NCBI GenBank assembly: GCA_963682055.1
Contig: OY821748.1
Coordinates: forward strand, 28,794,661 to 28,858,660
Direction of reading: 5' to 3'
Source of the DNA: Primula veris
Lineage: Eukaryota; Streptophyta; Magnoliopsida; Ericales; Primulaceae
DNA: 64,000 nt
Below the pieces are notes generated by a model. The model did not search any database and had not been told where the DNA came from. It saw only the letters and a list, made by a program, of their open reading frames with translations. The translations under genes and the position numbers were made by a program. Of this stretch, positions 1 to 11,869 are shown in pieces (within the stretch, counting starts at the first letter, position 1; each line of letters opens with the position of its first letter).

Positions 1-1989
1 TAATGAGATTTTCGACATTGAACATGGTCACTTGCTTTCTCGTTCATTCAACTTCTCAATGTCAGAGTCTTATTAACGGTTTGGGCTGTGATGGCCTTTA
101 ATCCCATTTAATGAGGTTTTCGGCATCGATATTGAACTTGTTCACTTCTTTCTTATCCTCTTGAATAATGTAGGAATCTTATTAAGTATTTGGGCTATGA
201 TTGCCTTTAATCCTATTTAATGAGATTTTCGACATCGATCTTGAACATGCTCACTTGCTTTCTCGTTCATTCAACTGCTCAATGTCAGAGTCTTATTAAG
301 GGTTTGAGCTGTGATGGCCTTTAATCCTATTTAATGAGACTTTCGGCATTTGAACTTGCTCACTTCATTTCTCATCCCTTTGAACAATGTAGTAATCTTA
401 TTAAATATTTGGGCTGTGATGGCCTTTAATCCTACTTAATGATATTTTCGACATCGATCTTGAACATGCGCAATTGCTTTCTCGTTCATTCAACTGCTCA
501 ATGTCAGAGTCTTATCAAGGGTTTGGGCTGTGATGGCCTTTAATCCCATTTAATGAGGTTTTCGGCATCGATATTGAACTTGTTCACTTCTTTCTCATCC
601 TTTTGAACAATGTAGTAATCTTATTAAGGATTTGGGATGTGATGGTCTTTAATCATTACCTAATGAGATTTTCGACATCGATCTTGAACATGCTCACTTG
701 CTTTCTCGTTCATTCAACTGCTCAATGTCAGAGTCTTATTAAGGATTTGGGCTGTGATAGCCTTTAATCCTATTTAATGAGACTTTCGGCATTTGAACTT
801 GCTCACTTCATTTCTCATCCCTTTGAACAATGTAGGAATCTTATTAAATATTTGGGCTATGATTGTCTTTAATCCTACTTAATGAGATTTTCGACATCGA
901 TCTTGAACATGCGCACTTGCTTTCTCGTTCATTCAACTGCTCAATGTCAGAGTCTTATCAAGGGTTTGGGCTATGATGGCCTTTAATCCCATTTAATGAG
1001 GTTTTCGGCATCGATATTGAACTTGTTCACTTCTTTCTCTTCCTTTTGAACAATGTAGTAATCTTATTAAGGATTTGGGCTATGATTGTCTTTAATCCTA
1101 CTTAATGAGATTTTCGACATCGATCTTGAACATGCTCACTTGATTTCTCGTTCATTCAACTACTCAATGTCAGAGTCTTGTTAAGGGTTTGGGCTGTGAT
1201 GGCCTTTAATCTTATTTAATGACACTTTTGGCATTTGAACTTGCTCACTTCATTTCTCATCCCTTCGAACAATGTAGGAATCTTATTAAGTATTTGGGCT
1301 GTGATGGCCTTTAATCCTACTTAATAAGATTTTCGACATCGATATTGAACATGCCCACTTGCTTTCTCGTTCATTCAACTGCTCAATGCCATAGTCTTAT
1401 CAAGGGTTTGGGCTGTGATGGCCTTTAATCCCATTTAATGATATTTTCGGCATCGATGTTGAACTTGTGCACTTCTTTCTCATCCTTTGGTACAATGTAG
1501 GAATCTTATTAAGTATTTGGGCTGTGATTGCGTTTAATCCTACTTTATGAGATTTTCAACATCAATCTTGAACATGCTCACTTGCTTTTTCGTTCATTCA
1601 ACTGCTCAAAGTTAGAGTCTTAACAAGGGTTTGGGCTGTGATGGCCTTTAATCCCATTTAATGAGACTTTCGGCATTTGAACTTGCTCACTTCATTTCTC
1701 ATCTCTTTGAACAATTTAGGAATCTTATTACAGATTTGGGCTGTTATGGCCTTTAATCCTACTTAATGAGATTTTCGACATCGATCTTGAACATGCTCAC
1801 TTGCTTTCTCGTTCATTCATCTGCTCAATGTCAGAGTCTTATTAAGGGTTTTGGCTGTGATGGCCTTTAATCCCATTTAATGAGACTTTCGACATTTGAA
1901 CTTGCTCACTTCATTTCTCATCCCTTTGAACAATATAGAAATCTTATTACGGATTTGGGCTGTGATGGACTTTAATCCTACTTAATGAG

Positions 1990-2103
1990 ATTTTCGACAT
2001 CGATCTTGAACATGCTCACTTGCTTTCTCGTTCATTCAACTGCTCAATGTCAGAGTCTTATTAAGGGTTTGAGCTGTGATGGCCTTTAATCCTATTTAAT
2101 GAG
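1990..2103. repeat. Reference type-A monomer (114 bp)
   Basis: A typical A unit, counted from just after one TTAATGAG box to the end of the next. It has two CpG-containing boxes near its start (TTTTCGACA and ATCGAT), then ATGCTCACTTGCTTTCTCG, then CAATGTCAGAGTCTTATTAA, and the conserved tail. It carries one GGCC site, as most monomers do, so HaeIII would cut close to once per monomer. Variants include a 6-bp deletion at the ATCGAT box (GACATTGAACATGG), a CATCTGCTC form, and a CpG-depleted form described separately. Confidence 0.95.
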
Positions 2104-2208
2104 ACTTTCGGCATTTGAACTTGCTCACTTCATTTCTCATCCCTTTGAACAATGTAGGAATCTTATTAAGTATTTGGGCTGTGATGGCCTTTAATCCGAC
2201 TTAATGAG
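2104..2208. repeat. Reference type-B monomer, short form (105 bp)
   Basis: The unit directly after the reference A monomer. It aligns with A over most of its length but has a distinct middle (CATTTGAACTTGCTCACTTC, then CATCCCTTTGAACAATG). The last 45 or so bases are nearly identical to A, which suggests A and B arose by duplication of one ancestral monomer of about 110 bp. The commonest short-B variants read CAATATAGAAATCTTATTAC or CCCTTCGAACAATG. Confidence 0.95.
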
Positions 2209-4495
2209 ATTTTCGACATCGATCTTGAACATGCTCACTTGCTTTCTCGTTCATTCAACTGCTCAATGTCAGAGTCTTATCAAGGGTTTGGGTTGTGATG
2301 GCCTTTAATCCCATCTAATGAGGTTTTCGGCATTTGAACTTGCTCACTTCATTTCTCATCCCTTCGAACAATGTAGGAATCTTATTAAGGATTTGGGCTG
2401 TGATGGCCTTTAATTCTACTTATTGAGATTTTTGACATCGATATTGAACATGCTCACTTGCTTTCTCGTTCATTTAACTGCTCAATGTCAGAGTCTTATC
2501 AAGGGTTTGGGCTGTGATGGCCTTTAATCCCATTTAATGATATTTTCGGCATCGATGTTGAACTTGTGCACTTCTTTCTCATCCTTTTGTACAATGTAGG
2601 AATCTTATTAAGTATTTGGGCTGTGATTGCCTTTAATCCTGCTTTATGAGATTTTCAACATCAATCTTGAACATGCTCACTTGCTTTTTCGTTCATTCAA
2701 CTGCTCAAAGTTAGAGTCTTATCAAGGGTTTGGACTGTGATGGCCTTTAATCCCATTTAATGAGACTTTCGGCATTTGAACTTACTCACTTCATTTCTCA
2801 TCTCTTTGAACAATATAGGAATCTTATTACGGATTTGGGCTGTTATGGCCTTTAATCCTACTTTATGAGATTTTCGACATCGATCTTGAACATGCTCACT
2901 TGCTTTCTCGTTCATTCATCTGCTCAATGTCAGAGTCTTATTAATGGTTTTGGCTGTGATGGCCTTTAATCCCATTTAATGAGACTTTCGGCATTTGAAC
3001 TTGCTCACTTCATTTCTCATCCTTTCGAACAATGTAGGAATCTTATTAAGGATTTGGGCTGTGATGGCATTTAATTCTACTTATTTAGATTTTCGACATC
3101 GATCTTGAACATGCTCACTTGCTTTCTCGTTCATTCAACTGCTTAATGTCAGAGTTTTATCAAGGGTTTGGGCTTTGATGGCCTTCAATCCCATTTAATG
3201 AGGTTTTCGGCATCGATATTGAACTTGTTCACTTATTTCTCATCCTTTTGAACAATGTAGGAATCTTATTAAGGACTGTGATGGCATTCAATCCTACTTA
3301 ATGAGATTTTCGACATCGATCTTGAACATGCTCACTTGCTTTCTCGTTCATTCAACTGCTCAATGTCAGAGTCTTATCAAGGGTTTGGGTTGTGATGGCC
3401 TTTAATCCCATTTAATGAGGTTTTCGACATTTGAACTTGCTCACTTCATTTCTCTTCCCTTTGAACAATGTAGGAATCTTATTAAGGGTTTGGGCTGTGA
3501 TGGCCTTTAATCCTATTTAATGAGACCTTCGGCATTTGAACTTGCTCACTTCATTTCTCATCCTTTCGAACAATGTAGGAATCTTATTAAGGATTTGGGA
3601 AATGATGGCCTTTAATTCTACTTATTTAGATTTTCGACATCGATCTTGAACATGCTCACTTGCTTTCTCGTTCATTCAACTTCTCAATGTCAGAGTTTTA
3701 TCAAGGGTTTGGGCTTTGATGGCCTTTAATCCCATTTAATGAGGTTTTCGGCATCGATATTGAACTTGTTCACTTATTTCTCATCCTTTTGAACAATGTA
3801 GGAATCTTATTAAGGACTGTGATGGCATTCAATCCTACTTAATGAGATTTTCGACATCGATCTTGAACATGCTCACTTGCTTTCTCGTTCATTCAACTGC
3901 TCAATGTCAGAGTCTTATTAACGGTTTGGGCTGTGATGGCCTTTAATCCTATTTAATGAGACTTTCGGCATTTGAACTTGCTCACTTCATTTCTCATTCC
4001 TTTGAACAATGTAGTAATCTTATTAAGTATTTGGGCTGTGATGTTTTTTAATCCTACTTAATGAGATTTTCGACATAGATCTTGAACATGGTCACTTGCT
4101 TTCTCGTTCATTCATCTGCTCAGTGTCAGAGTCTTATTAAGGGTTTGGGCTGTGATGGCCTTTAATCCTATTTAATGAGACTTTCGGCATTTGAACTTGC
4201 TCACTTCATTTCTCATCCCTTTGAACAATGTAGGAATCTTATTAAGTATTTGTGCTGTGATGTCTTTTAATCCTACTTAATGAGATTTTCGACATAGATC
4301 TTGAACATGGTCACTTGCTTCCTCGTTCATTCATCTGCTCAATGTCAGAGTCTTATTAAGGGTTTGGGCTGTGATGGCCTTTAATCCTATTTAATGAGAC
4401 TTTCAGCATTTGAACTTGTCACTTCATTTCTTATCCCTTTGAACAATGTAGGAATCTTATTAAGTATTTGGGCTGTGATGTCTTTTAATCCTACT

Positions 4496-7400
4496 TAATG
4501 AGATTTTCGACATTGAACATGGTCACTTGCTTTCTCGTTCTTTCAACTTCTCAATGTCAGAGTCTTATTAACGGTTTGGGCTGTGATGGCCTTTAATCCC
4601 ATTTAATGAGGTTTTCGGCATCGATATTGTACTTGTTCACTTCTTTCTTATCCTCTTGAATAATGTAGGAATCTTATTAAGTATTTGGGCTATGATTGCC
4701 TTTAATCCTATTTAATGAGATTTTCGACATCGATCTTGAACATGCTCACTTGCTTTCTCGTTCATTCAACTGCTCAATGTCAGAGTCTTATTAAGGGTTT
4801 GAGCTGTGATGGCCTTTAATCCTATTTAATGAGACTTTCGGCATTTGAACTTGCTCACTTCATTTCTCATCCCTTTGAACAATGTAGTAATCTTATTAAA
4901 TATTTGGGCTGTGATGGCCTTTAATCCTACTTAATGATATTTTCGACATCGATCTTGAACATGCGCAATTGCTTTCTCGTTCATTCAACTGCTCAATGTC
5001 AGAGTCTTATCAAGGGTTTGGGCTGTGATGGCCTTTAATCCCATTTAATGAGGTTTTCGGCATCGATATTGAACTTGTTCACTTCTTTCTCATCCTTTTG
5101 AACAATGTAGTAATCTTATTAAGGATTTGGGATGTGATGGTCTTTAATCATTACCTAATGAGATTTTCGACATCGATCTTGAACATGCTCACTTGCTTTC
5201 TCGTTCATTCAACTGCTCAATGTCAGAGTCTTATTAAGGATTTGGGCTGTGATAGCCTTTAATCCTATTTAATGAGACTTTCGGCATTTGAACTTGCTCA
5301 CTTCATTTCTCATCCCTTTGAACAATGTAGGAATCTTATTAAATATTTGGGCTATGATTGTCTTTAATCCTACTTAATGAGATTTTCGACATCGATCTTG
5401 AACATGCGCACTTGCTTTCTCGTTCATTCAACTGCTCAATGTCAGAGTCTTATCAAGGGTTTGGGCTATGATGGCCTTTAATCCCATTTAATGAGGTTTT
5501 CGGCATCGATATTGAACTTGTTCACTTCTTTCTCTTCCTTTTGTACAATGTAGTAATCTTATTAAGGATTTGGGCTATGATTGTCTTTAATCCTACTTAA
5601 TGAGATTTTCGACATCGATCTTGAACATGCTCACTTGATTTCTCGTTCATTCAACTACTCAATGTCAGAGTCTTGTTACGGGTTTGGGCTGTGATGGCCT
5701 TTAATCTTATTTAATGACACTTTTGCCATTTGAACTTGCTCACTTCATTTCTCATCCCTTCGAACAATGTAGGAATCTTATTAAGTATTTGGGCTGTGAT
5801 GGCCTTTAATCCTACTTAATGAGATTTTCGACATCGATATTGAACATGCCCACTTGCTTTCTCGTTCATTCAACTCCTCAATGTCATAGTCTTATCAAGG
5901 GTTTGGGCTGTGATGGCCTTTAATCCCATTTAATGATATTTTCGGCATCGATGTTGAACTTGTGCACTTCTTTCTCATCCTTTGGTACAATGTAGGAATC
6001 TTATTAAGTATTTGGGCTGTGATTGCGTTTAATCCTACTTTATGAGATTTTCAACATCAATCTTGAACATGCTCACTTGCTTTTTCGTTCATTCAACTGC
6101 TCAAAGTTAGAGTCTTAACAAGGGTTTGGGCTGTGATGGCCTTTAATCCCATTTAATGAGACTTTCGGCATTTGAACTTGCTCACTTCATTTCTCATCTC
6201 TTTGAACAATTTAGGAATCTTATTACAGATTTGGGCTGTTATGGCCTTTAATCCTACTTAATGAGATTTTCGACATCGATCTTGAACATGCTCACTTGCT
6301 TTCTCGTTCATTCATCTGCTCAATGTCAGAGTCTTATTAAGGGTTTTGGCTGTGATGGCCTTTAATCCCATTTAATGAGACTTTCGACATTTGAACTTGC
6401 TCACTTCATTTCTCATCCCTTTGAACAATATAGAAATCTTATTACGGATTTGGGCTGTGATGGACTTTAATCCTACTTTATGAGATTTTCGACATCGATC
6501 TTGAACATGCTCACTTGCTTTCTCGTTCATTAAACTGCTCAATGTCAGAGTCTTATTAAGGGTTTGAGCTGTGATGGCCTTTAATCCTATTTAATGAGAC
6601 TTTCGGCATTTGAACTTGCTCACTTCATTTCTCATCCCTTTGAACAATGTAGGAATCTTATTAAGTATTTGGGCTGTGATGGCCTTTAATCCGACTTAAT
6701 GAGATTTTCGACATCGATCTTGAACATGCTCACTTGCTTTCTCGTTCATTCAACTGCTCAATGTCAGAGTCTTATCAAGGGTTTGGGTTGTGATGGCCTT
6801 TAATCCCATCTAATGAGGTTTTTGGCATTTGAACTTGCTCACTTCATTTCTCATCCCTTCGAACAATGTAGGAATCTTATTAAGGATTTGGGCTGTGATG
6901 GCCTTTAATTCTACTTATTGAGATTTTTGACATCGATATTGAACATGCTCACTTGCTTTCTCGTTCATTCAACTGCTCAATGTCAGAGTCTTATCAAGGG
7001 TTTGGGCTGTGATGGCCTTTAATCCCATTTAATGATATTTTCGGCATCGATGTTGAACTTGTGCACTTCTTTCTCATCCTTTTGTACAATGTAGGAATCT
7101 TATTAAGTATTTGGGCTGTGATTGCCTTTAATCCTACTTTATGAGATTTTCAACATCAATCTTGAACATGCTCACTTGCTTTTTCGTTCATTCAACTGCT
7201 CAAAGTTAGAGTCTTATCAAGGGTTTGGACTGTGATGGCCTTTAATCCCATTTAATGAGACTTTCGGCATTTGAACTTACTCACTTCATTTCTCATCTCT
7301 TTGAACAATATAGGAATCTTATTACGGATTTGGGCTGTTATGGCCTTTAATCCTACTTAATGAGATTTTCGACATCGATCTTGAACATGCTCACTTGCTT

Positions 7401-7935
7401 TCTCGTTCATTCATCTGCTCAATGTCAGAGTCTTATTAATGGTTTTGGCTGTGATGGCCTTTAATCCCATTTAATGAGACTTTCGGCATTTGAACTTGCT
7501 CACTTCATTTCTCATCCTTTCGAACAATGTAGGAATCTTATTAAGGATTTGGGCTGTGATGGCATTTAATTCTACTTATTTAGATTTTCGACATCGATCT
7601 TGAACATGCTCACTTGCTTTCTCGTTCATTCAACTGCTTAATGTCAGAGTTTTATCAAGGGTTTGGGCTTTGATGGCCTTCAATCCCATTTAATGAGGTT
7701 TTCGGCATCGATATTGAACTTGTTCACTTATTTCTCATCCTTTTGAACAATGTAGGAATCTTATTAAGGACTGTGATGGCATTCAATCCTACTTAATGAG
7801 ATTTTCGACATCGATCTTGAACATGCTCACTTGCTTTCTCGTTCATTCAACTGCTCAATGTCAGAGTCTTATCAAGGGTTTGGGTTGTGATGGCCTTTAA
7901 TCCCATTTAATGAGGTTTTCGACATTTGAACTTGC
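4496..7935. repeat. 4,495-bp block, partial copy 2
   Basis: Matches 1-3440 at offset 4,495 with only scattered single-base differences. The match ends at about 7935-7965, where copy 1 continues with a TCTCTTCCCTTTG B unit and copy 2 switches to a CAATATAGAAATC unit. The tandem duplication is therefore truncated or recombined at its right end. Confidence 0.85.
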
Positions 7936-10600
7936 TCAGTTCATTTCTCATCCCTTTGAACAATATAGAAATCTTATTACGGATTTGGGCTGTGATGGCC
8001 TTTAATCCTACTTAATGAGATTTTCAACATCGATCTTGAACATGCTCACTTGCTTTCTCGTTCATTTAACTGCTCAATGTCAGAGTCTTATTAACGGTTT
8101 GGGCTGTGATGGCCTTTATTCCGATTTAATGAGACTTTCGGCATTTGAACTTGCTCAATTCATTTCTCATCCCTTTGAACAATGTAGGAAACTTATTAAG
8201 TATTTGGGCTGTGATGTCTTTTAATCCTACTTAATTAGATTTTCGAAATCGATCTTGAACATGGTCACTTGCTTTCTCGTTCATTCATCTGCTCAATGTC
8301 AGAGTCTTATTAAGGGTTTGGGCTGTGATGGCCTTTAATCCTATTTAATGAGACTTTCAGCATTTGAACTTGTCACTTCATTTCTCATCCCTTTGAACAA
8401 TGTAGGAATCTTATTAAGGGTTTGGGCTGTGATGGCCTTTAATCCTATTTAATGAGACTTTCGACATTTGAACTTGCTCACTTCATTTCTCATCCCTTTG
8501 AACAATATAGAAATCTTATTACGGATTTGGGCTGTGATGGACTTTAATCCTACTTAATGAGATTTTCAACATCGATCTTGAACATGCTCACTTGCTTTCT
8601 CGTTCATTCAACTGCTCAATGTCAGAGTCTTATTAAGGGTTTGAGCTGTGATGGCCTTTAATCCTATTTAATGAGACTTTCGGCATTTTAACTTGCTCAC
8701 TTCATTTCTCATCCCTTTGAACAATGTAGGAATCTTATTAAGTATTTGGGCTGTGATGGCCTTTAATCCGACTTAATGAGATTTTCGACATCGATCTTGA
8801 ACATGCTCACTTGCTTTCTCGTTCATTCAACTGCTCAATGTCAGAGTCTTATCAAAGGTTTGGGTTGTGATGGCCTTTAATCCCATCTAATGAGGTTTTC
8901 GGCATTTGAACTTGCTCACTTCATTTCTCATCCCTTCGAACAATGTAGGAATCTTATTAAGGATTTGGGCTGTGATGGCCTTTAATTCTACTTATTGAGA
9001 TTTTTGACATCGATATTGAACATGCTCACTTGTTTTCTCGTTCATTCAACTGCTCAATGTCAGAGTCTTATCAAGGGTTTGGGCTGTGATGGCCTTTAAT
9101 CCCATTTAATGATATTTTCGGCATCGATGTTGAACTTGTGCACTTCTTTCTCATCCTTTTGTACAATGTAGGAATCTTATTAAGTATTTGGGCTGTGATT
9201 GCCTTTAATCCTACTTTATGAGATTTTCAACATCAATCTTGAACATGCTCACTTGCTTTTTCGTTCATTCAACTGCTCAAAGTTAGAGTCTTATCAAGGG
9301 TTTGGACTTTGATGGCCTTTAATCCCATTTAATGAGACTTTCGGCATTTGAACTTGCTCACTTCATTTCTCATCTCTTTGAACAATATAGGAATCTTATT
9401 ACGGATTTGGGCTGTTATGGCCTTTAATCTTACTTAATGAGATTTTCGACATCGATCTTGAACATGCTCACTTGCTTTCTCGTTCATTCATCTGCTCAAT
9501 GTCAGAGTCTTATTAATGGTTTTGGCTGTGATGGCCTTTAATCCCATTTAATGAGACTTTCGGCATTTGAACTTGCTCACTTCATTTCTCATCCGTTTGA
9601 ACAATATAGAAATCTTATTACGGATTTGGGCTGTGATGGCCTTTAATCCTACTTAATGAGATTTTCGACATCGATCTTGCACATGCTCACTTGCTTTCTC
9701 GTTCATTCAACTGCTCAATGTTAGATTCTTATTAACGGTTTGGGCTGTGATGGCCTTTAATCCTATTTAATGAGACTTTCGGCATTTGAACTTACTCACT
9801 TCATTTCTCATCCCTTTGAACAATGTAGGAATCTTATTAAGTATTTGGGCTGTGATGGCCTTTAATCCGACTTAATGAGATTTTCGACATCGATCTTGAA
9901 CATGCTCACTTGCTTTCTCGTTCATTCAACTGCTCAATGTCAGAGTCTTATCAAGGGTTTGGGTTGTGATGGCCTTTAATCCCATCTAATGAGATTTTCG
10001 GCATTTGAACTTGCTCACTTCATTTCTCATCCCTTTGAACAATGTAGGAATTTTATTAAGGATTTGGGCTGTGATGGCATTTAATTCTACTTATTTAGAT
10101 TTTCGACATCGATCTTGAACATGCTCACTTGCTTTCTCGTTCATTCAACTGCTCAATGTCAGAGTTTTATCAAGGGTTTGGGCTTTGATGGCCTTTAATC
10201 CCATTTAATGAGGTTTTCAGCATCGATATTGAACTTGTTCACTTATTTCTCATCCTTTTGAACAATGTAGGAATCTTATTAAGGACTGTGATGGCATTCA
10301 ATCCTACTTAATGAGATTTTTGACATCGATCTTGAACATGCTCACTTGCTTTCTCGTTCATTCAACTGCTCAATGTCAGAGTCTTATCAAGGGTTTGGGT
10401 TGTGATGGCCTTTAATCCCATTTAATGAGGTTTTCGGCATTTGAACTTGCTCACTTCATTTCTCTTCCCTTTGAACAATGTAGGAATCTTATTAAGGGTT
10501 TGGGCTGTGATGGCCTTTAATCCTATTTAATGAGACTTTCGGCATTTGAACTTGCTCACTTCATTTCTCATCCCTTTGAACAATATAGAAATCTTATTAC
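7935..10600. repeat. Left flank of the homogenised core
   Basis: Mixed satellite carrying variants missing from the 10.6-51 kb core: CTCAATTCATTTCTC with GGAAACTTATTAAG near 8155-8200, the 6-bp-deleted TTAAGGACTGTG at 10279-10290, and TCTCTTCCCTTTG at 10461. About 7.93-8.41 kb matches 52.11-52.60 kb at offset 44,184, and about 9.53-10.6 kb matches 51.09-52.17 kb at offset 41,564. No gene is present. An ORF at 8015-8224 is only two monomers joined by a lost stop codon. Confidence 0.8.
10430..10534. repeat. Chimeric B/A monomer at a register slip
   Basis: This unit begins as B (GTTTTCGGCATTTGAAC) but ends like A (AAGGGTTTGGGC ... CCTATTTAATGAG), and the next unit is again B instead of A. Such B-to-B steps break the strict alternation and mark half-dimer unequal exchange. 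Others are near 3480, 8410, 11900, 16855, 18490, 19905, 20885, 30445, 31870, 36140, 37560, 38530, 52060, 56775 and 62100. Confidence 0.8.
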
Positions 10601-11869
10601 GGATTTGGGCTGTGATAGACTTTAATCCTACTTAATGAGATTTTCGACATCGATCTTGAACATGCTCACTTGCTTTCTCGTTCATTCAACTGCTCAATGT
10701 CAGAGTCTTATTAACGGTTTGGGCTGTGATGGCCTTTAATCCTATTTAATGAGACTTTCGGCATTTGAACTTGCTCACTTCAATTCTCATCCCTTTGAAC
10801 AATGTAGGAATCTTATTAAGTATTTGGGCTGTGATGTCTTTTAATCCTACTTAATGAGATTTTCGACATAGATCTTGAACATGGTCACTTGCTTTCTCGT
10901 TCATTCATCTGCTCAGTGTCAGAGTCTTATTAAGGGTTTGGGCTGTGATGGCCTTTAATCCTATTTAATGAGACTTTCATCATTTGAACTTGTCACTTCA
11001 TTTCTTATCCCTTTAAACAATGTAGGAATCTTATTAAGTATTTGGGCTGTGATGTCTTTTAATCCTACTTAATGAGATTTTCGACATTGAACATGGTCAC
11101 TTGCTTTCTCGTTCATTCAACTTCTCAATGTCAGAGTCTTATTAATGTTTTGGGCTGTGATGGCCTTCAATCCCATTTAATGAGGTTTCGGCATCGATAT
11201 TGAACTTGTTCACTTCTTTCTCATCCTTTTGAATAATGTAGGAATCTTATTAAGTATTCGGGCTATGATTGTCTTTAATCCTACTTAATGAGATTTTCGA
11301 CATCGATCTTAAACATGCTCACTTGCTTTCTCGTTCATTCAACTGCTCAATGTTAGAGTCTTATTAAGGGTTTGAGCTGTGATGGCCTTTAATCCTATTT
11401 AATGAGACTTTCGGCATTTGAACTTGCTCACTTCATTTCTCATCCCTTTGAACAATGTAGTAATCTTATTAAGTATTTTGGCTGTGATGTCTTTTAATCC
11501 TACTTAATGAGATTTTCGACATTGAACATGGTCACTTGCTTTCTCATTCATTCAACTTCTCAATGTCAGAGTCTTATTAACGGTTTGGGCTGTGATGGCC
11601 TTTAATCCCATTTAATGAGGTTTTTGGCATCGATATTGAACTTGTTCACTTCTTTCTCATCCTTTTGAACAATGTAGTAATCTTATTAAGGATTTGGGCT
11701 GTGATGGTCTTTAATCATTACCTAATGAGATTTTCGACATCGATCTTGAACAAGCTCACTTGCTTTCTCGTTCATTCATCTGCTCAATGTCAGAGTCTTA
11801 TTAAGGGTTTGGGCTGTGATGGCCTTTAATCCTATTTAATGAGACTTTCAGCATTTGAACTTATCACTT

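Larger units (their letters stand above)
1..4495. repeat. 4,495-bp block, copy 1
   Basis: The sequence from position 1 recurs from 4496 with a constant offset of 4,495 bp. Shared landmarks include the GACATTGAACATGG monomer at 1/4496, the TTTTGAATAATG-type B near 160/4655, the GATTTCTCG A variant near 1141/5636, and the GATGTTGAACTTGTGCAC markers at 1455/5950 and 2554/7049. The left edge of copy 1 is the window edge, so the true block may begin further left. Confidence 0.85.

Noticed and set aside
8015..8224. 69-codon plus-strand ORF
   Set aside because: It is an A and a B monomer read through because one TTTAAT stop became TTTATT. It has no match to a protein family and lies inside the satellite.
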